Assembly (NCBI GenBank): GCA_910589035.1
Contig: CAJUSI010000070.1
Location: forward strand, 12,518-76,517
DNA length: 64,000 nt
Origin: an uncultured Acetatifactor sp.
Lineage (GTDB): Bacteria; Bacillota; Clostridia; Lachnospirales; Lachnospiraceae
Direction: 5' to 3'
Below are positions 24,527 to 32,784 of this stretch, piece by piece. Position numbers and translations under genes: made by a program. Positions within the stretch are counted from its first letter, which is position 1, and each line of letters starts with the position of its first letter. The notes under the pieces are model-generated. The model was not told where the DNA came from and searched no databases. It saw nothing but the letters and a program-made list of their open reading frames with translations.

Positions 24527-26011
24527 ATGAAAATCAGGACAAGATTTGCACCCAGCCCCACGGGAAGAATGCATGTGGGAAATCTTCGCTCGGCTCTGTA
24601 TGAATTTCTGATAGCAAAGCACGAGGGAGGAGATTTTATGCTCCGCATCGAAGATACGGACCAGGAGCGTTTTGTGGAAGGCGCTACGGAGATCATCTAC
24701 CGCACTCTGGAGCAGGTAGGTCTGAAGCACGATGAAGGTCCGGACAAGGACGGAGGATATGGACCCTATGTGCAGAGCGAGAGAATGAAGACCGGGATCT
24801 ATATGAAGTACGCCAGGGAACTGATTGAAAAAGGAGAGGCTTATTACTGCTTCTGCGATAAGGAGAGGCTGGCTTCCCTGAAGACGGAGGTGGTGGAGGG
24901 CAAGGAAATCACAGTATACGATAAGCATTGCCTGTCCCTGCCGAAGGAGGAGGTGGAGGCGAACCTGGCTGCGGGGAAGCCTTATGTGATCCGCCAGAAC
25001 AATCCCAAAGAAGGGACAACCACCTTTCATGATGAACTATACGGTGATATCACTGTGGAGAACGCGGAGCTGGACGATATGATATTGATCAAATCCGACG
25101 GATACCCTACCTACAACTTCGCCAATGTGGTGGACGACCATACCATGAATATCACCCATGTGGTGCGTGGGAATGAATACCTGTCCTCCTCGCCCAAATA
25201 TACCAGGCTCTATGCGGCATTCGGATGGGAGCCCCCCAAATATGTGCATCTCCCTCTGGTGACCGATGAGAACCACAAGAAGCTGGCCAAAAGGGGCGGA
25301 AGCACCTCCTTTGAGGATTTAATAGAGCAGGGCTTTCTGGCGGAGGCGGTGGTGAATTTCATCGCCCTGCTGGGATGGAGTCCGGAGGAGAACCGGGAGA
25401 TCTTTTCATTGGACGAGCTGATCAAAGCGTTCGACTATCATAGAATCAGCAAATCCCCCGCGGTGTACGATATTGTCAAGCTGCGCTGGATGAACGGCGA
25501 GTATGTCAAGGCCATGGATTTTGATGCTTTTTATGAGAAAGCGCTGCCATATCTGGAGAAGGCTCTTGAGACGGAGGATGGCCGGGCGATTTACGGTGAT
25601 TCTGAGCTTAAGAAAATTGCCGCCATGGTGAAAACCCGCATCGAGGTATTTCCCGATATTGCGGAAATGGTGGATTTCTTTAAGGAGCTGCCGGAATATG
25701 ACGCGGCAATGTATACTCATAAGAAGATGAAGACCAACAGCCAGACTTCCCTGGAGGTACTCACGGAGGTGCTTCCCCTTCTGGAGGCCCAGGAGGATTA
25801 CGGCAATGATGCGCTCTATGAGACATTGTCCGGATATGTGGCGGAGAAGGGCTGTAAGAACGGCTATGTGATGTGGCCCATCCGCACCGCGGTGTCCGGG
25901 AAGCAGACCACGCCCGCCGGAGCCACTGAGATCATGGAGGTTCTCGGGAAGGAGGAGTCCCTGGCGAGAATCCGCAGGGGGATTGCATTTTTGCAGGATG
26001 CCATCGCCTGA
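24527..26011 (+). CDS. gltX: Glutamyl-tRNA synthetase
   Basis: A class I synthetase of 494 residues that charges tRNA-Glu (and, where GatCAB exists, often tRNA-Gln). The start KIRTRFAPSPTGRMHVGNLR carries the HIGH-type motif (HVGN). The KMSKS-type loop is HKKLAKRGG, and the anticodon-binding domain is C-terminal. RBS AGAGGAA lies six bases before ATG 24527; the frame is open back to 24434 but without support. It is followed by a long hairpin at 26042-26076. Confidence 0.93.
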   Translation: MKIRTRFAPSPTGRMHVGNLRSALYEFLIAKHEGGDFMLRIEDTDQERFVEGATEIIYRTLEQVGLKHDEGPDKDGGYGPYVQSERMKTGIYMKYARELIEKGEAYYCFCDKERLASLKTEVVEGKEITVYDKHCLSLPKEEVEANLAAGKPYVIRQNNPKEGTTTFHDELYGDITVENAELDDMILIKSDGYPTYNFANVVDDHTMNITHVVRGNEYLSSSPKYTRLYAAFGWEPPKYVHLPLVTDENHKKLAKRGGSTSFEDLIEQGFLAEAVVNFIALLGWSPEENREIFSLDELIKAFDYHRISKSPAVYDIVKLRWMNGEYVKAMDFDAFYEKALPYLEKALETEDGRAIYGDSELKKIAAMVKTRIEVFPDIAEMVDFFKELPEYDAAMYTHKKMKTNSQTSLEVLTEVLPLLEAQEDYGNDALYETLSGYVAEKGCKNGYVMWPIRTAVSGKQTTPAGATEIMEVLGKEESLARIRRGIAFLQDAIA

Positions 26012-26041
26012 GGGAAGAATTGTTCTATAAGCGAAATGAAA

Positions 26042-26076
26042 CAGGGAAAGGGGCTTCGGCAGGTCCCCTTTTCCTG
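26042..26076 (+). terminator. Probable terminator hairpin after gltX
   Basis: CAGGGAAAGGGG (26042-26053) pairs with CCCCTTTTCCTG (26065-26076), a 12-bp stem with a single G-T pair. It has no good T-run on either strand, so its strength as a terminator is uncertain. Confidence 0.55.
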
Positions 26077-26201
26077 CATTGAGCTCGTTGGCAGCGATAT
26101 CACATCGAAATATATCAATTTCAAACATGCCGGTTCCAGGTCATTCCGTGCCGTAATTCACAGCAAAATCCGAAATAAAATATAATAAAGGAGGAGCATC
26201 T

Positions 26202-28226
26202 ATGGATCTCACTCATGCAAACGAACCGCAGAAGGCCGCGATCATGCATCTGCGCGGGCCCTGCCTTGTGCTTGCCGGTCCGGGAAGCGGCAAGACTTAC
26301 ACCATCACCAATCGCATTCTGTATCTTCTGGAAAGGGGAATTCCCCCGGAATCCATCCTGGTAATCACTTTTATGAAGGAAGCCGCCCTGTCCATGCAGC
26401 ACCGCTTCCTGGAAATGTCGGCGCAGCCTTCCGGCTCTGCGGCAGCAGGGGGAGGAAATCCCGGCTTAAAGGCGTATTATCCGGTCAACTTCGGAACCTT
26501 TCATTCCGTTTTCTATCACATTTTAAAAGAATCCAATGTTCTGAAATCAAATCAGCTTCTCAGCAATTCGGAGAAGAAAAATCTGATTCTGCCCATACTA
26601 AAAGCATATGAGAAAAAGCGGAGCCAGGAGGCAGGAGAAAAAGCCGCCTGGATCGATCCCGGCAGCCTGAATGAGGATGCAGCCAAAATTCTGGCGGCGG
26701 TCAGCTTTTACAAGAATACCATGCAGATTTCCGAGGCGGCCGAAAAGGCGTCTTCATCATGGCAGCCGTATTTTGAAGAGATCTGCAGGGAATATGAGGA
26801 CGCCGTAAAGGAAACGGGCAGGCTTGACTTTGACGACATGCTCTATAACTGCAGGAGATTTCTTCAGGAGAACGGGGCTGCCCGGGAATACTGGCAGAAA
26901 CGTTTCCGTCACATCCTCATCGACGAATTTCAGGACATCAATCCGGTGCAATATGAGACGGTGAAGCTGCTGGCTTCCGGGGAATGCAATCTGTTTGCGG
27001 TGGGGGACGACGATCAGTCCATCTACGGCTTCCGGGGATCCCGGCCGGAGTGTCTCAGGCGCTTTGCGGAGGAATACGGGGCGAGACAGATCCTGCTGGA
27101 TGTCAATTACAGAAGCAGGCCGGAGATTGTCCGGGCATCCCTGGCGGTGATCGGGGAGAATAAGGACAGATTCGTCAAGAATTTGAGAGCGGCAGGAAGC
27201 TCCGGGGCCGGGAAGGCCGATGTGGCCATACGTTCCTTTCCCGGCAGAGAAGAACAGTATGCCTGTCTGGTGCGTATGCTGCAGGAGGCAGCCCAAACCC
27301 GGGAAAGCTGCGCGGTTCTCTTTCGGACCAATTCCTACATGCAGGGGTTTGCCGCCCGGCTGAAGGCGGCGGACATTCCCTATGAGATGAAGGAGCATGC
27401 GGTCAGCATTTACGAGCATTTTATCGTGAAGGATATTATGGCATATCTGCAGATAGCCCACGGGGAGGGGGACAGGGAGCAGCTGCTGCGCATTATGAAT
27501 AAGCCTTCCCGATATTTAAGCCGTGAAGCGCTGGGGAAGGCAGGCGTGAAGTCGGAAGACTCGACGGCAGTACCGCTTTTGGGCGCAATGAAGAAATATT
27601 ATGATACGGCACAGCTGCCGGAATCTCAGAGACAGCGGGCAGGGTGTGAATTGGAGCGGCTGGAGAGGCAGTTTAAAAGCGTCAAAGGATTTCTTCTGCG
27701 TCCGGCGGTCAGCTACATTCTAAAGGCCATGGGATATGAGGAATATCTGAAGGGGCTGTCGAAGGCCAATCCGGAGAAATTTCAGGAATGGCAGGAGCTG
27801 CTGGAATGGCTGAAGGAGGATGCGGCGGCGTATAAAAGCCTGCGGGAATGGAAAAGCGCACAGGAGGAGTATGCCAAAAGTATGGAGCAGCACGGGGAAG
27901 GGGAAAAGAGGAGGAAGCCTTCCGGCAGGGCCCACGGCGGGGAGCAGGGAGAGCGGAAGGGGAAAAATGCGGTGCAGCTTCTGACGGTGCACGGAGCCAA
28001 GGGATTGGAGTTCGACAGGGTATGGATTCCGGACTGCAATGAAAAAATATTCCCTCATGGAACCATGCCGGATGAAAAAACGGCGGAGGAGGAGAGAAGG
28101 ATTTTCTATGTGGCCATGACCAGGGCGAAAAAAAGCCTGGAACTCCTTTATCTTACAGGAACAAAGGAACGTCCCAGGCTGCCGTCGAGATTTTTAAATC
28201 CGATCATAAAGTTCTATCGAACTTAA
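26202..28226 (+). CDS. UvrD/Rep-type ATP-dependent DNA helicase
   Basis: A superfamily 1A helicase of 674 residues. Motifs in order: Q/Walker A (NEPQKAAIMH; LVLAGPGSGKTYTITNRI), motif Ia (ILVITFMKEAALSMQHR), motif II ILIDEFQDINPVQ, motif III GDDDQSIYGFRGS, motif IV VNYRSRPEIV, motif V TVHGAKGLEFDRVWI and motif VI RRIFYVAMTRAKKSLEL. It is shorter than PcrA (~720-750) and lacks PcrA's C-terminal extension, so it is an additional UvrD-like helicase rather than clearly PcrA. AAAGGAGGAG precedes ATG 26202. The last codons overlap a 17-bp tandem repeat. Confidence 0.88.
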   Translation: MDLTHANEPQKAAIMHLRGPCLVLAGPGSGKTYTITNRILYLLERGIPPESILVITFMKEAALSMQHRFLEMSAQPSGSAAAGGGNPGLKAYYPVNFGTFHSVFYHILKESNVLKSNQLLSNSEKKNLILPILKAYEKKRSQEAGEKAAWIDPGSLNEDAAKILAAVSFYKNTMQISEAAEKASSSWQPYFEEICREYEDAVKETGRLDFDDMLYNCRRFLQENGAAREYWQKRFRHILIDEFQDINPVQYETVKLLASGECNLFAVGDDDQSIYGFRGSRPECLRRFAEEYGARQILLDVNYRSRPEIVRASLAVIGENKDRFVKNLRAAGSSGAGKADVAIRSFPGREEQYACLVRMLQEAAQTRESCAVLFRTNSYMQGFAARLKAADIPYEMKEHAVSIYEHFIVKDIMAYLQIAHGEGDREQLLRIMNKPSRYLSREALGKAGVKSEDSTAVPLLGAMKKYYDTAQLPESQRQRAGCELERLERQFKSVKGFLLRPAVSYILKAMGYEEYLKGLSKANPEKFQEWQELLEWLKEDAAAYKSLREWKSAQEEYAKSMEQHGEGEKRRKPSGRAHGGEQGERKGKNAVQLLTVHGAKGLEFDRVWIPDCNEKIFPHGTMPDEKTAEEERRIFYVAMTRAKKSLELLYLTGTKERPRLPSRFLNPIIKFYRT

Positions 28227-28262
28227 AGTCCTGTCGAACTTAAAGTCCTGCCGAACTTAAGA
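28208..28262 (+). repeat. 17-bp tandem repeats across the helicase stop codon
   Basis: CGAACTTAAAGTCCTGT-type units at 28218-28234, 28235-28251 and a diverged third from 28252 are preceded by a partial copy. The helicase ends within the first unit (CGA ACT TAA). Confidence 0.85.
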
Positions 28263-28305
28263 TTCTATCTGCCTGACGGTGAACGAAATCCCGGATTATA
28301 GGATT

Positions 28306-28623
28306 TCACTCATCCAACAGCTCGTCGAATTCACAATTATCAAGATATTCATCGAAGGCTTCTTCAACCTTCTCATATTCCGCATCATCTTCAATATAAC
28401 TAAGCTCCGGCTCTTCATTCGGATCATCGGGATTTTCCCGGTAACCATAGAACCATACTTCCCCGTCCTCGTTTTCTCCGTCCTCATTCAGGGGGAGCAG
28501 TACAATATAATCCCTGGATTCAACGGTTAATATGGTGACAACGGCGCAGTTTACCATTGTGCCGTCCTCCAGTTCCAGTTCAACGGTCATTTCCTCGGCT
28601 TCATAATCATTATTCTTTCCCAT
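28306..28623 (-). CDS. DUF1292 domain-containing acidic protein
   Basis: A 105-residue, very acidic protein of the DUF1292 family common in Firmicutes. The core is MTVELELEDGTMVNCAVVTI followed by RDYIVLLPLNEDGENEDGEVWFYGY; the tail is Asp/Glu-rich with a short helical end (YEKVEEAFDEYLDN). Its function is unknown. In many relatives it lies near ruvX-like or alaS genes; here it is alone and convergent with the helicase. AGGAGG lies upstream of the start on the minus strand, and a consensus promoter is at 28656-28684. Confidence 0.88.
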   Translation of the reverse strand: MGKNNDYEAEEMTVELELEDGTMVNCAVVTILTVESRDYIVLLPLNEDGENEDGEVWFYGYRENPDDPNEEPELSYIEDDAEYEKVEEAFDEYLDNCEFDELLDE

Positions 28624-28655
28624 GGGAAAACCTCCTGTGTGTTTGAAATATATAC

Positions 28656-28684
28656 ATTATACTTTCTTTTGGCCGGTTGTGCAA
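28656..28684 (-). promoter_or_regulatory. Promoter of the DUF1292 gene
   Basis: On the minus strand, TTGCAC (28684-28679), a 17-base spacer and TATAAT (28661-28656) make a near-consensus promoter. It lies about 30 bases upstream of the start codon. Confidence 0.8.
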
Positions 28685-28713
28685 CAGTTGTGAAAGAATA
28701 TTATGATTTGTGC

Positions 28714-28742
28714 TTGTGATTTTCCGGTGTTGCTATTATAAT
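28714..28742 (+). promoter_or_regulatory. Promoter of the GH13-like gene
   Basis: TTGTGA (28714-28719), 17 bases, TATAAT (28737-28742), about 70 bases before the start. It is back to back with the DUF1292 promoter, their -35 boxes only ~30 bp apart. Confidence 0.75.
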
Positions 28743-28812
28743 AGGAATATGACACTTGACAACAGTATAGATTGCGGAGTTTCGACTTTGCGGGAACACA
28801 TGGAGGGAAGCG

Positions 28813-30693
28813 ATGGCCGATAACAATTTACGAGAAAACCCCTATCCATTAGGCGCTCATGCGGAAGGAGGGGCTGTTCGGTTCTCCTTTGCTTCCAAAG
28901 CTGCTTCCTGTGGAATTATGCTGTATGACAAGGCGTCGGGCAGGCTGCGGCAGAGAATTCCCTTTGCCCGGGAAGACAGAACGGGGTATGTCTATTGCAG
29001 GAAATTTTATGATATTGATCCGAAAGACAGCAGCTATCTTTTTTTCGAGGAAGACTATTTGGTCCCCGATGAGAGGGCAAGGGTTTTTTCACGGAAAATA
29101 CCTTACGGCAGGGACAGGGAGGCGGAGGATTTAAAGGCCGGATTTCTGACGGAAGGATTTGACTGGGGAGAGGACAGGCCTCCGCGTATTCCCTACAATA
29201 AGGTAGTTGCATACTGCATGCATGTGCGCGGGTTTACGAAGCATGCTTCGTCAGGCGTCGTGCACAGGGGAACCTTTGCAGGAATCGCGGAGAAGATTCC
29301 CTACCTGAAGGAAATTGGTGTTACCACCCTGGAGCTGCAACCCGCATATGAGTTTATGGAGATTCCCATGAGGGGGGAATGCAGGGGATATTATCCTTAT
29401 ATGGCGGAACCGGGGGTAGTGGATTGCCCGGGGAAGCGGGACCGCTCAGGCGGAAAGCCGAACTACTGGGGATATAAGAAGGGATTTTATTATATGCCGA
29501 AGGCTGCGTACGCCGCATCCGATAATGCGTCGGCCGAGTTTAAGGAATTGGTGAAGGCGCTTCATGCCAACGGGATGGAGCTTATTATGCAATTTTACTT
29601 TCCTGTGGAGGTTAAGCGCAGTGAGATTCCGGAGATACTGCGTTTCTGGGTGCTGGAGTACCATGTGGACGGGTTTCATCTATTAGGTGAAAATCTTCAG
29701 ACTGACCTGCTTGCGGCGGAAGACCTGCTGGCAGATACCAAGCTGTGGTACTATCATTTTGATACGGGAAAGATTTACGGAAGAGAGGAGAAACCGCTGT
29801 ATCCCCATGCGGCGGAATATAATGATGCATGGTATTATGACATGCGGAGATTTTTAAAGGGTGACGGCGGCATGCTGAACGGCATGCTCTACCATATGCG
29901 TCATATCCCGGAAAAGGCAGGATGCATTCATTATCTTAGCAATTATTACGGATTTACCCTTGCGGATATGGTTTCCTACGATTACAAGCACAATGAAGCA
30001 AACGGCGAGGATAACAGGGATGGAAGCGATTATAACTGCAGCTGGAACTGCGGGGACGAGGGGGCGACGCGCAGACAGAGTGTAAGGCGGCTTCGGATGA
30101 AGCAGATGAAAAACGCCCTGTGCCTGTTAATGCTTTCACAATCCACTCCTCTGATTTTCATGGGGGACGAATTCGGCAATTCCCAGAAGGGGAACAACAA
30201 TCCCTATTGCCAGGATAATGCGATTGCATGGCTGGACTGGGGGGGAATGACAAAGAACGCGGAGCTTCTGGAATTCTGGAAGATGCTTGCGGAATTTCGA
30301 AGGAGCCATCCCATTTTAAGACCTGAGAAGGAGCTGCGGCTAATGGATTACATAGCCTGCGGCTATCCGGATCTGTCCTATCATGGACGGAATGCATGGA
30401 GTCCCCAGACGGAGGAGTATTACAGACATATCGGCATTATGCTGTGCGGCATTTACGAAAAGTCCTGTGAAGCCGGCAGGGAAACGGCAGATACTTTCCT
30501 ATATCTGGCTTTCAATATGCATTGGGAGAGCCATAAGCTGGCGCTGCCGAGACTGCCGAAGGGGATGAAATGGGAAACTGCATTTGGAACGGAGAGGAGA
30601 GAGCAAGGAGACAGATGCGAGGCTGAGCTCATGCGCAGCATTCCGCCAAGGAGCATTACCGTGTTTGTAAGTTCTGTGCGGGAGGAGAAATAA
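28813..30693 (+). CDS. GlgX/isoamylase-like GH13 protein lacking all catalytic residues (pseudoenzyme)
   Basis: The 626-residue protein has the plan of a glycogen debranching enzyme: an N-terminal CBM48-like sandwich (~10-95), a TIM barrel with GlgX hallmarks (GVTTLELQPAYEF; YWGYKKGFYYMPK; HNEANGEDNRDGSDYN; PLIFMGDEFGNSQKGNNNPYCQD), and a C-terminal beta domain. All four conserved GH13 regions are altered. Region II HVDGFHLLGE (~284-293) lacks the Arg and nucleophile Asp; region III DTKLWYYHFD (~308-317) lacks the acid/base Glu; region IV LSNYYGFTL (~375-383) has Tyr-Tyr instead of His-Asp; region I (MELIMQFYFP) lacks Asp/Asn/His. Hydrolysis is therefore very unlikely, although the frame is intact and well expressed-looking. 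A glucan-binding, scaffolding or regulatory role is inferred. A normal glgB lies 19 kb away. Confidence 0.82.
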   Translation: MADNNLRENPYPLGAHAEGGAVRFSFASKAASCGIMLYDKASGRLRQRIPFAREDRTGYVYCRKFYDIDPKDSSYLFFEEDYLVPDERARVFSRKIPYGRDREAEDLKAGFLTEGFDWGEDRPPRIPYNKVVAYCMHVRGFTKHASSGVVHRGTFAGIAEKIPYLKEIGVTTLELQPAYEFMEIPMRGECRGYYPYMAEPGVVDCPGKRDRSGGKPNYWGYKKGFYYMPKAAYAASDNASAEFKELVKALHANGMELIMQFYFPVEVKRSEIPEILRFWVLEYHVDGFHLLGENLQTDLLAAEDLLADTKLWYYHFDTGKIYGREEKPLYPHAAEYNDAWYYDMRRFLKGDGGMLNGMLYHMRHIPEKAGCIHYLSNYYGFTLADMVSYDYKHNEANGEDNRDGSDYNCSWNCGDEGATRRQSVRRLRMKQMKNALCLLMLSQSTPLIFMGDEFGNSQKGNNNPYCQDNAIAWLDWGGMTKNAELLEFWKMLAEFRRSHPILRPEKELRLMDYIACGYPDLSYHGRNAWSPQTEEYYRHIGIMLCGIYEKSCEAGRETADTFLYLAFNMHWESHKLALPRLPKGMKWETAFGTERREQGDRCEAELMRSIPPRSITVFVSSVREEK

Positions 30694-30776
30694 GGTAGCC
30701 TTGCACTTTTGCAAAGCGGCGGCATATGATACCATAAACAATCATTATGGAAGAGAATAATTCCAGGGAGAGGTTT

Positions 30777-31238
30777 ATGAATTGTATTATTTTGCTGTTG
30801 CTGCTTGGCTGCTGCGGAGGATGGGGAAATGACGGCTGCAGCTGTGCTGCATGCGGAGACAATGGATGCCGCAGGGGAGTCTGCCGCGGGAGAATGACTG
30901 AAAGAAGGGATTGCGGAAGAGGAGAGCCCTGCGGAAGGGACTGTGACAGAGATTGCGGAAGAGGAGAGCCCTGCGGAAGGGACTGTGACAGAGATTGCGG
31001 AAGAGGAGAGTCCTGCGGAAGAGACTGTGACAGGGATTGCGGAAGAGGAGAGCCCTGCGGAAGGGACTGTGACAGGGATCGCGGCAGAGGAGAGCCCTGC
31101 GGAAGGGATTGTGACAGGGATTGCGGCTGTGCACAGGACGACAGGGAGAGCTGCGATGTGCCCGGCATGATTCCTCCGCCCTGGCAGGAATACCCGAAAT
31201 TTCCCCGCAGGGACAGGGGAGAGGACTGCGAGGGATAG
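30777..31238 (+). CDS. Cys/Arg/Asp-rich tandem-repeat small protein of unknown function
   Basis: The ~153-residue protein starts with a short hydrophobic stretch (MNCIILLLLLGCCGGWG). A Cys-rich segment (DGCSCAACGDNGCRRGVC) follows, then five copies of a 14-residue unit CGRGEPCGRDCDRD and a unique tail (VPGMIPPPWQEYPKFPRRD). The hydrophobic start could be a membrane tether or part of a short surface peptide. The repeats alternate Cys with Arg, Asp and Glu, suitable for metal or disulfide chemistry, which is inference. ATG 30777 has AGGGAGAGG upstream; ATG 30747 has none. It follows the GH13-like gene by ~85 bp and ends with its own terminator. It resembles a class of short Cys-rich proteins of Lachnospiraceae, here much expanded. 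Confidence 0.65.
   Translation: MNCIILLLLLGCCGGWGNDGCSCAACGDNGCRRGVCRGRMTERRDCGRGEPCGRDCDRDCGRGEPCGRDCDRDCGRGESCGRDCDRDCGRGEPCGRDCDRDRGRGEPCGRDCDRDCGCAQDDRESCDVPGMIPPPWQEYPKFPRRDRGEDCEG
30909..31118 (+). repeat. Five 42-bp tandem repeats
   Basis: Units start at 30909, 30951, 30993, 31035 and 31077, each beginning GATTGCGGAAGAGGAGAG (the last GATCGCGGC). They are nearly identical; a partial copy follows. Each encodes 14 residues of the Cys-rich protein. Because 42 is divisible by 3, other frames and the minus strand stay open too. Confidence 0.95.
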
Positions 31239-31310
31239 ACGAAAGGAATTGCAGAGATAACTGTTCCGGGAGAGTCCGGAAGAAATGTCTGAGCAGCCAA
31301 TCGTACAGGG

Positions 31311-31360
31311 AACCGATGGAATTAGCTGGCAGCAGCTGGTCCCATCGGTTTCGTTTTGGT
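31311..31360 (+). terminator. Terminator after the Cys-rich gene
   Basis: AACCGATGG (31311-31319) pairs with CCATCGGTT (31342-31350), with a further AGCTG/CAGCT pairing inside and a TCGTTTT tract behind. Confidence 0.8.
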
Positions 31361-31407
31361 AATATAAAAGTATTTTCGGGAAAGGTATTTTAAATAAAAA
31401 GCATATA

Positions 31408-31416
31408 TGATATAAT
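31408..31416 (+). promoter_or_regulatory. Extended -10 promoter for the lactonase gene
   Basis: TGATATAAT is a TGn-extended consensus -10 in a very AT-rich stretch. No good -35 is seen. It is ~115 bases before the start. Confidence 0.5.
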
Positions 31417-31532
31417 ATTGTCTCGAAGGGGCAGCGGGAGCCGGATTGCTTCCGCTTCCGGAGAGCTGGCCTGCGTCCGTGCGGCATCGCAGGCCTGATA
31501 TACAGAAAAACCGCGCAGAAATGAGGAAAAGG

Positions 31533-32576
31533 ATGGAAAAGTACGTGGCATACGTCTCCACATATACAAGAGGAGATAAAAACGGAATCAAAATATATGA
31601 TGTGGATATGGAAAAGGGAAGATTTATAGAGAAGGATAAAGTGGAGATTACCAATTCTTCTTATATGACCATTTCCCACAACGGGAAATACCTGTATTCC
31701 ATAACGGATTTCGGGGTGGAATCCTATGACATTCTGGAAGACGGCAGCCTGAAATTTATTAATTTTGCGTCCAACAACGGCATGAGGGGATGTTATCTGT
31801 CCACCGATTATACGGACAGATTTCTGTTCGTGGCCGGATATCATGACGGGAAGCTTACCGTTTTAAGCCTGCAGAGCGACGGCTCCATCGGGGACATTAC
31901 GGATGAAATATACCATAAGGGGCTTGGAAGTCTTGCGGAACGGAATTTCCGTCCCCATATCAACTGCGCGAGAATGACCCATGACAATAAATATCTGCTG
32001 GTGGCAGATCAGGGGATGGATCATGTAAATGTATACCGCTTTGATCCGGTATACGGGAAAGTGGTTCTGGCGGATATTATCAGAAGCGAACTGGAATCGG
32101 CGCCCAGGCATGTGAAAATATCCAAAGACGGACGTTTCATTTACATTGTGCACGAGTGCAAATGCTTTATTGATGTGTATTGCTATGAGGAAAAGGGAAG
32201 GCAGCCGGTGTTTGAGAAGATCCAGACTGTCAGTACCTGCGAGGTGGAAATCGGAAGCTATAACGCTGCCAGTGCCCTTACCTTTTCGGATGACCATAAA
32301 TATCTGCTGAGCTCCAATTCCGGTGCAAATTCCGTGGTGCTCTATAAGGTGGATGAGGAGACGGGAATGCTTTCCGAGATTTTCAATCTGCCCGTGGGCG
32401 GAGAGTATCCGAAGGACGCCAGCCTGTTCCCCAACAATAAATTCCTGGTATCCCTGAACCATGAAACCAATGATATGACATTCTTCCGTGTGGATACGGA
32501 GAACGGAACCATGATTATGAACGGACCGCCCATCAATGTGGATGTGCCAAACTGTATCACCTTCCACAAGCTGTAA
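31533..32576 (+). CDS. Lactonase family beta-propeller protein (6-phosphogluconolactonase-like)
   Basis: The 347-residue, cytosolic seven-bladed propeller is of the YbhE/YkgB family, some members of which hydrolyse 6-phosphogluconolactone. Blade repeats recur as SYMTISHNGKYLYSI, ARMTHDNKYLLVADQGMDHVNVY, PRHVKISKDGRFIYIVHE, SALTFSDDHKYLLSSNSGANSVVLY and PKDASLFPNNKFLVSLNHETNDM. The conserved R/H/E set of the family seems present (FRPHINCARM; HECKC). ATG 31533 has GAGGAAAAGG upstream. There is no adjacent pentose phosphate gene, so the substrate remains open. Confidence 0.8.
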   Translation: MEKYVAYVSTYTRGDKNGIKIYDVDMEKGRFIEKDKVEITNSSYMTISHNGKYLYSITDFGVESYDILEDGSLKFINFASNNGMRGCYLSTDYTDRFLFVAGYHDGKLTVLSLQSDGSIGDITDEIYHKGLGSLAERNFRPHINCARMTHDNKYLLVADQGMDHVNVYRFDPVYGKVVLADIIRSELESAPRHVKISKDGRFIYIVHECKCFIDVYCYEEKGRQPVFEKIQTVSTCEVEIGSYNAASALTFSDDHKYLLSSNSGANSVVLYKVDEETGMLSEIFNLPVGGEYPKDASLFPNNKFLVSLNHETNDMTFFRVDTENGTMIMNGPPINVDVPNCITFHKL

Positions 32577-32617
32577 GGACACCGGACTGCGGCTGAGTCG
32601 GATTACGGCCCGTCGGG

Positions 32618-32737
32618 GGTATGGCTGCACCGGATGCGGCTGCACCAGATTATAGTTGTATTGGCTTGCAGCCAGGACGCAGCAGGACTTCAGGCTATGG
32701 CTGCATCGGATGCGGATACTCCGGCTTATGGCTGCAC
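32618..32737 (+). repeat. Degenerate direct repeats upstream of aroC
   Basis: TATGGCTGCACCGGATGCGG (from 32620) recurs as TATGGCTGCATCGGATGCGG (from 32696) and partially as TATGGCTGCACC (from 32727). They lie in the gap between the lactonase gene and aroC. Confidence 0.65.
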
Positions 32738-32784
32738 CAATCTGCAGCCGGGTCAGAGCTTTGCTTTGGGAGAGAGGAGCAAGA

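Noticed and set aside
30909..31118. Possible CRISPR array
   Set aside because: Repeats are directly adjacent in-frame coding units without spacers, and no cas genes are present. The same holds for the other arrays.
30453..31844. 463-codon minus-strand frame with Ser/Leu/Pro repeats
   Set aside because: It is a mirror of the 42-bp repeats of the Cys-rich gene and also covers parts of the GH13-like and lactonase genes; the plus-strand frame has the ribosome site and terminator.
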